Assembly: GCF_002251735.1 (NCBI RefSeq)
Contig: NZ_NOXS01000010.1
Coordinates: forward strand, 1-33,448
Source: Elstera cyanobacteriorum
GTDB lineage: Bacteria; Pseudomonadota; Alphaproteobacteria; Elsterales; Elsteraceae
Length of the DNA stretch: 33,448 bases
Reading direction: 5' to 3'
The notes under the pieces were generated by a model. That model was not told where the DNA came from and searched no databases. It saw nothing but the letters and a program-made list of their open reading frames with translations. Positions 1 to 7,543 of the stretch are shown one piece after another. Numbering within the stretch: position 1 is the stretch's first letter; every line of letters begins with the position of its first letter. The translations under genes and the position numbers were made by a program.

Positions 1-180
1 ATCACGTCACCAACCCCGACGCGAGGGGTTTTTCGAGGTGTCCGGCTCGCAACCCAGGCCAATCAAACACCCCGAAAATGCCTCGGGTATCAGACCCCTG
101 AGGAAGCATTCCTCAAGGAGGTAGCGACCGTTCTGGCGACACCCTATGATCCAGCGAGCCCATGTCGCACTTCGACGTGA
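1..180 (+). pseudogene. IS30-like transposase C-terminal remnant
   Basis: An open plus-strand frame runs from the window edge to a TGA at 178-180. Its second half reads NQTPRKCLGYQTPEEAF, which matches the end of the DDE integrase core of IS30-family transposases, where a (L)NxRPRKxLGYxTPxEVF motif is typical. The rest of the transposase would lie left of the window, or be lost. The residues after the motif (LKEVATVLATPYDPASP...) do not look like the usual short IS30 tail, so the 3' end may already be decayed. No terminal inverted repeat could be recognised downstream. The family call rests on this one motif; IS481 or IS3 tails differ in the RPRK part. The stretch 181-300 holds nothing else I can name. 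Confidence 0.5.
12..34 (+). terminator. possible small terminator-like hairpin
   Basis: AACCCC, a 7-base loop and GGGGTT form a 6-bp stem followed by TTTCG. It resembles a weak rho-independent terminator but lies inside the transposase-remnant frame, so it may be coincidental. Confidence 0.25.
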
Positions 181-300
181 ATCCGTCAGCCCCCCAACAT
201 GGCTTAAAGACTATATCATTGAACAGTTACGCTGCCACGGGACGCGGTTACGCCATCACGTCAGATTTCACAGGTCTGGAACCTAAAATAATCTCTCCGT

Positions 301-873
301 TTATATTTTCTCGAACGAATTAAAATCCTTATTTTTACTGTAGAATTTTTCTATTTCAATATTCGTCGTATCGGAAAAGCTTATAGATACGTCCAGGCCA
401 GTTCGGCCAGTCATAGCTATCAAACAGAAGCCAAATTCGTTTATGAACAACGCTCCATCAGACATTGTATGCTTGATGGTATCGAAAGTGCTTCGTTGAA
501 AAAAGCCGTCCCACGTTGCGCCAAGATGAACCGTTTTCCTCGCTTTATAAAATTTCTCGAGCTGCTCCGCATTATTTAAAATATACGGTTCGATAGGCTT
601 GAGCCATTTTTCAATCGGACCTTCGTCCGACTTGTAGATTGTAAAACGCTCGTATTCAATATCTGGTTCATCATCAGCTAAGTGCCTAAAATAGGTTCCT
701 GTCCCATCAAGCTCAACATAAAATTCTCCCATGGTTAGGGTAAGGCGATCGTCTTTAGGAAATGCTCTAGGTAAGTAACCATAGCATCTCGTCCACGGGT
801 TTTCGGCGAGCTCCTTCAGGAGGTGTTTTTCTTCCGCAGTCGCAGAGATATCAATCACATCGAGTTCAGACAC
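301..873 (-). CDS. unrecognised 190-aa protein in an AT-rich island
   Basis: I do not recognise this family. The start is a GTG (871-873) with a good Shine-Dalgarno (GGGAG) seven bases upstream, which supports a real gene. The protein is acidic, soluble and without signal peptide or membrane segments. It has an N-terminal helical stretch, a WTRCYGYLPRAFPKDD segment and beta-rich central and C-terminal parts rich in Phe and Tyr. Codons are clearly more AT-rich than those of the metabolic genes to the right, which suggests recent acquisition. It is flanked by an IS30-like remnant on one side and by the tail of a broken gene on the same strand (1010-1153) on the other. A small protein encoded just after a toxin-like tail is a usual position for an immunity protein, but no motif supports that and it is only a guess. 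Confidence 0.6.
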   Translation of the reverse strand: MSELDVIDISATAEEKHLLKELAENPWTRCYGYLPRAFPKDDRLTLTMGEFYVELDGTGTYFRHLADDEPDIEYERFTIYKSDEGPIEKWLKPIEPYILNNAEQLEKFYKARKTVHLGATWDGFFQRSTFDTIKHTMSDGALFINEFGFCLIAMTGRTGLDVSISFSDTTNIEIEKFYSKNKDFNSFEKI

Positions 874-900
874 GGCAATCTCCCTCTAAACTTGTCTCAC

Positions 901-918
901 GCTTAGGATATCCTAAGC
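901..918. promoter_or_regulatory. 18-bp perfect palindrome upstream of the 301-873 gene
   Basis: GCTTAGGATATCCTAAGC is a perfect 18-bp inverted repeat without spacer, 28 bp upstream of the GTG start at 873. It could be a dimeric-repressor operator of that gene. With no loop and no following T-run it is unlikely to be a terminator. Confidence 0.4.
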
Positions 919-1009
919 CTCACGGTTTGAACTACTGCGCTGCTCCACTGAAAAAACGCTCAGAACCTCATGACGGAGATGCAAGCTCCAAGCCATAACA
1001 AACTTGACA

Positions 1010-1153
1010 TTATTCGTCGTCGTCAATCGCTTCGACCGCCTGCTTTACGCCCTGAAACTGTTCACTATTTACATCTAATTTAACCGATGTAACCTCACCA
1101 GTTTTAGAAGAGATATAGCCATGAACCCACTCACGATTACTAATGTACGCCAT
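1010..1153 (-). pseudogene. C-terminal fragment of a broken gene, overlapping the dehydratase 5' end
   Basis: On the minus strand about 47 codons end at TAA (1010-1012). They read like true protein sequence (for example YISSKTGEVTSVKLDVNS, ending in AIDDDE) and share the AT-leaning codon use of the 301-873 gene. To the right of about 1150 the same frame is only the antisense of the enolase-superfamily gene starting at 1121, so the 5' part of this gene is missing. The simplest reading is that a recombination or insertion event joined foreign DNA to the front of the dehydratase gene and left this tail. An in-frame ATG exists at 1153, but no ribosome binding site was seen. The product is unknown. 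Confidence 0.4.
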
Positions 1154-2284
1154 TGGCTTATCCACGTGCCCTTTTCCGCCCCGATTCTCTGGGGATCTGG
1201 CCGCCGCGCCGGGAGTACGCGCGTTGTTGTGGAGGTTACAACGGCGGGCGGCGTCAAGGGTTACGGTGAGACGATCGCTTTGCTGGATTTCGTGCCCACG
1301 GTGGTGGCGGAAGTCGCAGCACCGCTCGCGGTCGGTTATGCCGTGTCGGACGTGGAGCGCTACCATCGCCATATCATGGGCGCGGGTTATTACCATCACC
1401 AGCGCGCCGCCGTTATGGCCGCTGCAGCTGTGGAAATGGCGATGTGGGACGCGCTCGGCAAACACGCAAGTCTGCCGTTGCACGCGTTCTGGGGCGGCCT
1501 TTACCGCCCCAAAATCCCTATGACGGCCTATTTGTTCGGTACCGATATCGCCGCGCTTACCCACTCGGCGCATGCCTTTCTTGACGCGGGTTATCGCAAT
1601 TTCAAAGTGAAAATCGGTTATTCTGAAGCGCAAGATGTAGCGATTGTTGCCGCGATACGGGCGGTTCTGGGGCCGGATATTCTGTTGCGTGCCGATGTGA
1701 ACGGCGCATGGACCCCCGGGACAGCGAAAAGACTGCTGGCAAAACTCGCACCCTATGATCTTCAGTACATCGAACAGCCGCTAATCTTGCAAGATCTCGT
1801 CGGGCATGCCGATTTGCGAAAATGCCAATCGGTGCCGGTCGGGCTCGATGAAACCGCCTATACATTGGAAGAGGTGGGGACAATTATTCAAGCGGGCGCG
1901 GCGGACGTTATCTTGCTCGATCCGCACGAGGCGGGGGGGCTTTGGCAGTGCGTGAAATCGGCAGCCCTGGCGGAAGCCCAAGGTATTCCGGTTACGCTGC
2001 ATTCGGGCGGCGAATTGGGACTGTCGCAAGCGGCGTATTTGCACTTGGCCGCGTCCATTCCGAACATGAGCCTCTCCATCGACACCGAATATTATTACCA
2101 TTCTGAGGATATTATTCAGGAACCGTTCGTGATTACCGATGGGGCACTGTCCGTTCCGACCGGGCCAGGGTTGGGGGTAACGCCGGATATTGAAAAGCTG
2201 GAGCGGTTCCGCACAAGCAGGGTGATTGGGGCTTATCTCGACCCCGAACGCCCCGGCTGGTTTGCCGAAAAGCCGAAGTTCTAA
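1121..2284 (+). CDS. enolase-superfamily sugar-acid dehydratase/racemase (mandelate racemase subgroup)
   Basis: This 387-residue protein of the MR_MLE/COG4948 family abstracts the alpha proton of a carboxylate substrate and usually dehydrates an aldonic or aldaric acid to a 2-keto-3-deoxy acid. The N-terminal capping domain covers about residues 1-125. The barrel shows the KxK base (K162, K164), metal ligands D192 (ADVNGAW), E218 (YIEQP) and D243/E244 (GLDET), then D267 and H294 (VTLHSGGELG) as the Asp-His dyad of the mandelate racemase subgroup. The lysine that the muconate-lactonizing subgroup would have at the 267 position is absent. E323 (DTEYY) may be the electrophilic acid. The start at 1121 gives the expected family N-terminus. 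The gene stands alone on the plus strand. DNA just upstream looks foreign, so its native promoter may have been lost. The substrate cannot be read from the sequence; dehydration of a sugar acid fits the surroundings. Confidence 0.85.
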   Translation: MNPLTITNVRHWLIHVPFSAPILWGSGRRAGSTRVVVEVTTAGGVKGYGETIALLDFVPTVVAEVAAPLAVGYAVSDVERYHRHIMGAGYYHHQRAAVMAAAAVEMAMWDALGKHASLPLHAFWGGLYRPKIPMTAYLFGTDIAALTHSAHAFLDAGYRNFKVKIGYSEAQDVAIVAAIRAVLGPDILLRADVNGAWTPGTAKRLLAKLAPYDLQYIEQPLILQDLVGHADLRKCQSVPVGLDETAYTLEEVGTIIQAGAADVILLDPHEAGGLWQCVKSAALAEAQGIPVTLHSGGELGLSQAAYLHLAASIPNMSLSIDTEYYYHSEDIIQEPFVITDGALSVPTGPGLGVTPDIEKLERFRTSRVIGAYLDPERPGWFAEKPKF

Positions 2285-2301
2285 GGCCTGCTCCACGCCG
2301 G

Positions 2302-2505
2302 TCAATCGGGGGCGAAACGGGCACGCAGGTAGTAGGTTAAGTCGGCGATTTGGCTCAGGCTGAGGGTGTCGCGGAACGCGGGCATCGCTGTGATCTTCGT
2401 CGCCCTCTCCACTAGCAGGCGCGCGAGTTGGGGGGCGGGGCGGCCGTGCAAAATCGCCTGAAGCAGAATATCGGGGCGCAGCGCGTGCAGGCTGCTGCGC
2501 TTCAT
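2302..2505 (-). pseudogene. C-terminal remnant of a class I cytochrome c
   Basis: The 67 codons end in ATKITAMPAFRDTLSLSQIADLTYYLR. This is the familiar C-terminal half of small c-type cytochromes, with the axial-Met loop (MPAF) and the last helix (the pattern in alcohol dehydrogenase and oxidase cytochrome subunits). No CxxCH haem-attachment motif or signal peptide is present: the frame closes at a TAG about nine codons upstream of the ATG. GGAG eight bases before the ATG could allow translation, but without CxxCH a functional cytochrome is unlikely. It is probably left from a larger operon, perhaps a membrane dehydrogenase. Confidence 0.5.
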
Positions 2506-2746
2506 AAGCCCGTCTCCGTGATGGGGCGGACTCTACCTCAAAGCGGGTACATCTGCAGGGAACAGGTCATTGGGAGGGGCGGAAATGAGCGAGAGAAGGC
2601 CGATGATTACTATCGATCACCCAAGCCGTAATTCGAGTTCGGGCCTGGGTGATGTCGACAAACCAATTTCATCCCGCGCAAGGGTGGCCGAGATGCAAGT
2701 CGGCACAGCAGCCTCGCGACGTCTACTCTCGCGTCGTCAGGCCCGG

Positions 2747-4045
2747 TCAGGTGTCGCGCGCGTCCGCCGGAGCCCGTCCGTAGCGGCGCACCCGCAGATC
2801 GGCTTGGGCCTTATGCCCGGCAAAGCCTTCGAGCGCGCACAGACGGGAACAATAGGCCCCCACACGGGCCGAAGCCTCGGGCGTAACCCGCTGATAGGTG
2901 CAGGTTTTGATGAATTTCCCAACCCAAAGCCCGCCCGTATAGCGGGCAGCCTTGCCCGTGGGCAGCGTGTGGTTGGTGCCGATCACCTTGTCGCCGTAGG
3001 AGACGTTGGTTTCCGCGCCTAAGAACAACGCCCCATAATTCTGCATATGGGTGAGGAAATAATCGGGGTTCTTGGTGAGAACCTGGACATGCTCAAAGGC
3101 GAGATCATTGGCGACCTGGATCATTTCATCGTCGGTGGAGCAAAGGATGATCTGGCCATAGTCTTGCCAGGATTTACCCGCAATCGCCGCCGTTTCCAGG
3201 GTTTCCAACTGGCGAGCGATTTCCGCTGGAACCGCTTCCGCCAATGCGCGCGAGGTGGTGAGCAGGATAGCGGGCGAGTTAAACCCATGCTCCGCCTGAC
3301 CCAGCAGATCGGTTGCCGCCATTTCGGCGTCGCAGCTTTCGTCGGCGATAATCAGCGTTTCGGTCGGCCCCGCGATCAGATCGATCCCGACCCGCCCGAA
3401 TAATTGGCGCTTGGCTTCGGCAACAAAGGCATTGCCTGGCCCAACGATCATGGCAACCGGCGTAATGGTTTGGCTGCCGATGCCCATCGCCGCAATCGCT
3501 TGAATCCCGCCGAGGCTGTAGATTTCGTCAGCCCCGCCCAAATGCATGGCCGCGATGACGGCCGGGTTCGGCGCACCGTCAAACGGCGGCGACATCGTAA
3601 TAACGCGTTTCACGCCCGCCACCTTCGCCGTCACCACGCCCATATGGGCCGAGGCGACTAGCGGATATTTTCCGCCCGGCACATAGCAGCCGACGCTTTC
3701 CACCGGCAAATTGCGGTGCCCGAGGGTGACGCCCGGCAGGGTTTCCACTTCCACATCGCGCAGGGCGGCTTTTTGGGCTTCGGCAAAGCGGCGCACCTGC
3801 TCTTGCGCAAAGCAAATATCGGCGATTTCGCGGCCCGTAAGCTTAGCGAGGCAGGCTTCAATCTCCTGCTCGCTCAAGCGGAAGCTGGGCGGGGACCATT
3901 TATCGAATTTTTCGGAAAGCTCGCGCAGGGCCGCATCGCCGCGCGCCTCGACATCTTCCAGAATACCGGCAACGGTATCGCGCACGGCGCGCCCATCGGC
4001 GGCTTTCAGTTCAGCCGAGCGACCGGCTTTCAACACTTCGATCAT
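2747..4045 (-). CDS. histidinol dehydrogenase-like NAD-dependent polyol dehydrogenase (HpsN-like)
   Basis: The 432-aa protein has the histidinol dehydrogenase fold, in which a terminal alcohol is oxidised in two NAD steps to a carboxylate. All four zinc ligands of HisD are kept with the right spacing: Q250 and H253 (GQAEHG), D352 (GDK) and H411. The cofactor segments [12 protein letters not shown] (202-213) and DLIAGPTE (222-229) and the general-base pair E319-H320 are also present. The HLE segment that reads the imidazole of histidinol is changed to HVQV, and [10 protein letters not shown] (369-378) resembles the catabolic branch typified by 2,3-dihydroxypropane-1-sulfonate dehydrogenase HpsN. 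It is therefore probably not histidine biosynthesis. It lies 31 bp downstream of the ribose-type permease pair, last in that operon, so the transporter's cargo or a product of it is the likely substrate (a polyol, aldose or sulfonated diol). Confidence 0.8.
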   Translation of the reverse strand: MIEVLKAGRSAELKAADGRAVRDTVAGILEDVEARGDAALRELSEKFDKWSPPSFRLSEQEIEACLAKLTGREIADICFAQEQVRRFAEAQKAALRDVEVETLPGVTLGHRNLPVESVGCYVPGGKYPLVASAHMGVVTAKVAGVKRVITMSPPFDGAPNPAVIAAMHLGGADEIYSLGGIQAIAAMGIGSQTITPVAMIVGPGNAFVAEAKRQLFGRVGIDLIAGPTETLIIADESCDAEMAATDLLGQAEHGFNSPAILLTTSRALAEAVPAEIARQLETLETAAIAGKSWQDYGQIILCSTDDEMIQVANDLAFEHVQVLTKNPDYFLTHMQNYGALFLGAETNVSYGDKVIGTNHTLPTGKAARYTGGLWVGKFIKTCTYQRVTPEASARVGAYCSRLCALEGFAGHKAQADLRVRRYGRAPADARDT

Positions 4046-4072
4046 AGGAAGCTCCTGTAGTGCGAATTGGGG

Positions 4073-5041
4073 TTAAATCCGCGTCCGGCGCGCATAAAGG
4101 CCGGTCGCAAGAATGATGATGACGCCCTTAAGGATGAGCTGAAACTCGACCGGCAGCCCTAGGATTACGACGAGGTTCGAGAGCAAAACGAGGATCAAAA
4201 CGCCCAAGAGCGCGCCCATAACGGAGCCGGAACCCCCAGCGAGGGACACGCCACCAATGACGGCCGCGACAATCGAATCAAGCTCGTAGCCGCGCCCGAC
4301 CCAATTATCGACCGTGCCGACGAAGCCGACGAGGAACAACCCCGCGATCCCCGCCAGCATCGAGCCGAGGCAGTAACAAAGCAGCGTGATCCGCTGGGCC
4401 GAAAGGCCGACCAGTTCGGCGGCGCGCGGATTGCCGCCGATAATGTAAATGGACCGCCCCAGAACCGTGAACCGCAGCATCACGCCCAACCCGAGCGCAA
4501 GCAGGATCAAGACGGTAAGATTGACGGGAACGCCGCTAATCTGCCCGGTCCCGAGCCAGCGAAACCCGCTGGGAAGCAGGCCCGAGGGCGCGCCTTGCGT
4601 GTAGGCAAAGCGCACCCCTTGCAGCAGAATCATCATGGCCAGGGTTGCCAGAAACGGCGACACGTTCCGCCGCGTGACCAGCCAGCCGTTGATCCCGCCG
4701 ATGACGGCCCCGCCGAGCAGAACCGCGACAAAGATCATCGGAATATCGGCATCATTTGTAGTAGTGAAGGCGGTCGCCAGCACCGCCGCCGAAGCCATCA
4801 CCGAAGCCACCGACAAATCAATGCCGCGCACCAGCATAATCAGGGCTTGGGCAAGAACGACCATCCCCAGTGGTGCTGCTTGGGTAAGAATATCGCGAAT
4901 ATTGCCCGCCGTCAGAAAGGCGGGCGAGAGAATTGCCGCGAGGATCGTTAACCCAACAACAGCGCCACCAAGGGCAAACCGCTCGAGCCGCAGGCCGATC
5001 AATCGGGCGCGCGCGCCCTCGGGAACCGCAAGGCCGCTCAT
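4073..5041 (-). CDS. CUT2 (ribose-type) ABC transporter permease
   Basis: This is an inner-membrane permease of the RbsC/BPD_transp_2 family, 322 aa from the ATG at 5041. That start was chosen over an upstream in-frame ATG at 5107 because it overlaps the previous stop as ATGA (5038-5041) and has GGAGG seven bases before it. About nine to ten hydrophobic segments are visible, with the family signatures RGIDLSVASVMAS after the second or third helix and IGGVSLAGGSGSVMGALLG near the C-terminus, where the ATPase is contacted. It pairs with the neighbouring permease as a heterodimer and with the duplicated ATPase at 5967. The substrate is unknown. Confidence 0.9.
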   Translation of the reverse strand: MSGLAVPEGARARLIGLRLERFALGGAVVGLTILAAILSPAFLTAGNIRDILTQAAPLGMVVLAQALIMLVRGIDLSVASVMASAAVLATAFTTTNDADIPMIFVAVLLGGAVIGGINGWLVTRRNVSPFLATLAMMILLQGVRFAYTQGAPSGLLPSGFRWLGTGQISGVPVNLTVLILLALGLGVMLRFTVLGRSIYIIGGNPRAAELVGLSAQRITLLCYCLGSMLAGIAGLFLVGFVGTVDNWVGRGYELDSIVAAVIGGVSLAGGSGSVMGALLGVLILVLLSNLVVILGLPVEFQLILKGVIIILATGLYARRTRI

Positions 5042-5970
5042 AGCGCCCTCCCCTTTTGCCGCTGGAAGCTGACAGCGGCGATAATTACCAGCCCCTGCGC
5101 AACCCATTGCACGAAGGTGGAGAGGTTCATGTAGTTCAGTAGATTATTGAGCAGCGAGATCAGCAACACGCCGAGGAACACGCCGCCCACACTGCCGCGC
5201 CCACCGCCGAGCAGAATCCCGCCGACGATAACCGGCGTCAGCGAAGCCAAAGTGAGCGCGTCCCCCGCATGGGGATCGCCCACCCCTGTGCGGCTGACGT
5301 AATAGGCCCCGGCCAGCGCGGCAAAAAAACCGGAGAGCGCGTAAGTCGCAATAATTGTCGGCTTAACCGACAGCCCCGTGAGGCGCGCCGCTTCGGCATT
5401 ACCCCCAATGGCATAGACCCGGCGTCCGAACGGGGTGCGCGTTAACACCAAGGCGGTGACGAGGAACAGCGCGCCGAGCAGCAGGCCGCTTAAGGGAAAC
5501 CCAGCAAGCGTGCCAAAAGCAAACTCCTCGAACCAAAACGGCACCGAGCCGCGCGGCTGCGGAGCGTAGAGCAAGGTGATACCCGAGAGCACCGAAGCCA
5601 TGCCGAGGGTTACGATCAGCGGATGAACGCGCAGCCACACGGTGAGCCACCCGTTCAAGGCCCCCACGACCGCCCCGCCCGCGAGCACGAGCAGCAGCGC
5701 GGGCACGAACAGCGCCTCGTTTCCGCCGTGTATTCCTGCCAGCAGCACGGCAGCCAAACTGGCAATCGCCCCGACCGACAGATCAATTCCGCCGCCCAAG
5801 ATCACAAAGGCTTGGCCGAGGCTGGCGAACCCCAAGGCGGCCAATTGTTCGGTGAAATTCCGCAGGTTTCCCAAGGTTAGAAACCGCTCGTTCACCACGG
5901 CCCCGACCACGAGCGCGATCAGCAGCAGCAGCGGAACCACGAGGCTTTGCAGAGAGATGCGCGCGGTCAT
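5038..5970 (-). CDS. CUT2 (ribose-type) ABC transporter permease
   Basis: This is the second RbsC-family permease, 310 aa, starting MTARISL at 5970. The ATG overlaps the stop of the ATPase gene (ATGA at 5967-5970), which argues against the longer frame opening at 6093. The signatures GGGIDLSVGAIASLA and VGGILLGGGRGSVGGVFLG match those of its partner, but the two proteins are diverged. This fits a heterodimeric channel rather than a recent duplication. Transcription is coupled to the ATPase upstream and the other permease downstream. Confidence 0.9.
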   Translation of the reverse strand: MTARISLQSLVVPLLLLIALVVGAVVNERFLTLGNLRNFTEQLAALGFASLGQAFVILGGGIDLSVGAIASLAAVLLAGIHGGNEALFVPALLLVLAGGAVVGALNGWLTVWLRVHPLIVTLGMASVLSGITLLYAPQPRGSVPFWFEEFAFGTLAGFPLSGLLLGALFLVTALVLTRTPFGRRVYAIGGNAEAARLTGLSVKPTIIATYALSGFFAALAGAYYVSRTGVGDPHAGDALTLASLTPVIVGGILLGGGRGSVGGVFLGVLLISLLNNLLNYMNLSTFVQWVAQGLVIIAAVSFQRQKGRAL

Positions 5971-7472
5971 GCGGCTTCTCCTCGCGCCGGGGCATCGGCA
6001 GTGGCGAGGGTCATGATGGCTTCTTCCGAGAGGGTTTCGGCGGCAAGCGCGCCCATCACCCGGCCCTCTTTCATCACCAACACGCGGTCGCAAAGGCCGA
6101 TGATTTCTGGCAACTCGGAACTAATCATCAGAACGGCAACCCCCTCCGCCGCGAGGGCGCGAATGAGCCGATAGATTTCCGCCTTGGCGCCAACATCAAC
6201 GCCGCGCGTGGGTTCGTCGAGAATCAGCAGCTTCGGGCGAATCGCCATCCAGCGGCTCAGAAGAATCTTTTGCTGATTGCCGCCCGAGAGGTGCCAAACG
6301 CCGGAGGTTGGACCGGGCACAGCAATGCGAAACCGCTGAATATCGCGGGTTGCCAGCGCCACTTCGCGCGGGCGCTGAAGAAACCCCAGGCGGGTATAGC
6401 GCGCCAGGTCCGGCGCGGTCATATTTGCGTAAACGGGCAATTGGGCGAGCAGGCCTTCGCCCTTGCGGTCCTCGGTCATAAAACCGATCCCCCGGCGAAT
6501 GGACTCGGCCGGAGACGCGGGCGGCACATCTTGACCCGCCAGCGTTACCGAGCCCTTCTGACGGGGCTGGCTGCCGAAAATCGCGTGGGCAACCTCCGTG
6601 CGCCCCGACCCGACCATGCCCGCAAGCCCAAGGATTTCCCCAGCACGCACCTCCAGATCAACCCTTTTGACGCGCGGCAGAGCCTGAAGATCGCACACGG
6701 CCAGCACGACCGGAGCCGCCGGCAGCGCAGGCGGGCGCGGCGGATAGAGGTCGGCCAGGGGGCGGCCCACCATCGCCGTGACCAGGGACGCGCGGTCAAA
6801 CTCCTTAACCGACCCGGCGCGCACATTCTTACCGTCTTTAAGAATAGTAATCCGGTCGGCCAGGGCGAAAATCTCTTCGAGCCGATGGGAGATATAGATA
6901 ATGCATACCCCCCGGTCGCGCAGGCGGCGCAGGCGCTCGAACAGGGCCACCACTTCCTTGCCGGAGATCACGGCGGTCGGCTCGTCGAGAACCAACAGCT
7001 TTACGTCGTGGTTAAGGGCTTTGGCGATTTCGACCATCTGCTGATCGGCGACCGATAAATCACCCACCCGTGCGCGCGGATCGAGCCGGTGGCCGAGTTG
7101 GGCGAGCGCCGATTCGGTTTTGCGGATCATCGCCTTGCGGTCGATCAACCCCCAGCGCGTGCGCGGCGCGTGACCAATGAAAATATTCTCCGCGACGCTA
7201 AGGTCGGGAAACAGCACCAATTCCTGATAGATAACGTGAATACCGGCCTGCTGCGCTTGGCGGGGCGAGGCCCAAACGCGCGGCACGCTGGCGAAAGTGA
7301 TCATGCCGCTGTCAGGTGTATAGGCCCCGGCCAGCACTTTAATCAGCGTCGATTTTCCAGCGCCATTCTCGCCGAGCAGCGCGTGAATTTCGCCCGCACG
7401 GGCCGAAAAATTGACCTGATCGAGGGATTTCACCCCCGGAAAGCTTTTACAAATACCCTGAAGCTCGATCAT
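5967..7472 (-). CDS. CUT2 ABC transporter ATP-binding protein, two fused nucleotide-binding domains
   Basis: The 501-aa RbsA/MglA-type ATPase energises the two permeases. Domain 1 has Walker A GENGAGKS (34-41), the variant signature LSVADQQMVEIAKAL, Walker B LLVLDEPT and the switch segment IYISHRLEEI. Domain 2 has the degenerate P-loop typical of the family (LAGMVGSGRTEV), a canonical LSGGNQQK signature and LLILDEPTRGVDVGAK. One competent and one degenerate ATP site is the family norm. The start is supported by GGAGAT eight bases before the ATG. It follows the binding-protein gene after 71 bp that include a strong hairpin. Confidence 0.95.
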   Translation of the reverse strand: MIELQGICKSFPGVKSLDQVNFSARAGEIHALLGENGAGKSTLIKVLAGAYTPDSGMITFASVPRVWASPRQAQQAGIHVIYQELVLFPDLSVAENIFIGHAPRTRWGLIDRKAMIRKTESALAQLGHRLDPRARVGDLSVADQQMVEIAKALNHDVKLLVLDEPTAVISGKEVVALFERLRRLRDRGVCIIYISHRLEEIFALADRITILKDGKNVRAGSVKEFDRASLVTAMVGRPLADLYPPRPPALPAAPVVLAVCDLQALPRVKRVDLEVRAGEILGLAGMVGSGRTEVAHAIFGSQPRQKGSVTLAGQDVPPASPAESIRRGIGFMTEDRKGEGLLAQLPVYANMTAPDLARYTRLGFLQRPREVALATRDIQRFRIAVPGPTSGVWHLSGGNQQKILLSRWMAIRPKLLILDEPTRGVDVGAKAEIYRLIRALAAEGVAVLMISSELPEIIGLCDRVLVMKEGRVMGALAAETLSEEAIMTLATADAPARGEAA

Positions 7473-7502
7473 GGGATATCTCCCCCAAAACCAGGGCGGG
7501 AT

Positions 7503-7529
7503 CGTCCGGGCGCCCGATGCGCCCGGACG
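7503..7529. promoter_or_regulatory. strong intergenic hairpin between binding protein and ATPase genes
   Basis: CGTCCGGGCGC and GCGCCCGGACG form an 11-bp perfect stem with a 5-base loop. No T-run follows on either strand, so it is not a plain terminator. At this position it could protect the binding-protein mRNA 3' end or partly attenuate the ATPase and permeases, so that binding protein is made in excess. Confidence 0.6.
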
Positions 7530-7543
7530 TCACAGGCGCAAAA

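Noticed and set aside
1-263. 9-bp direct repeat ATCACGTCA at 1-9 and 255-263 as an IS target duplication
   Set aside because: IS30 elements duplicate only 2-3 bp as a rule, one copy starts exactly at the window edge and no inverted repeats border it.
2747-4045. Calling this gene hisD of histidine biosynthesis
   Set aside because: The imidazole-reading HLE segment is changed, no his genes are nearby and it ends a sugar-transport operon.
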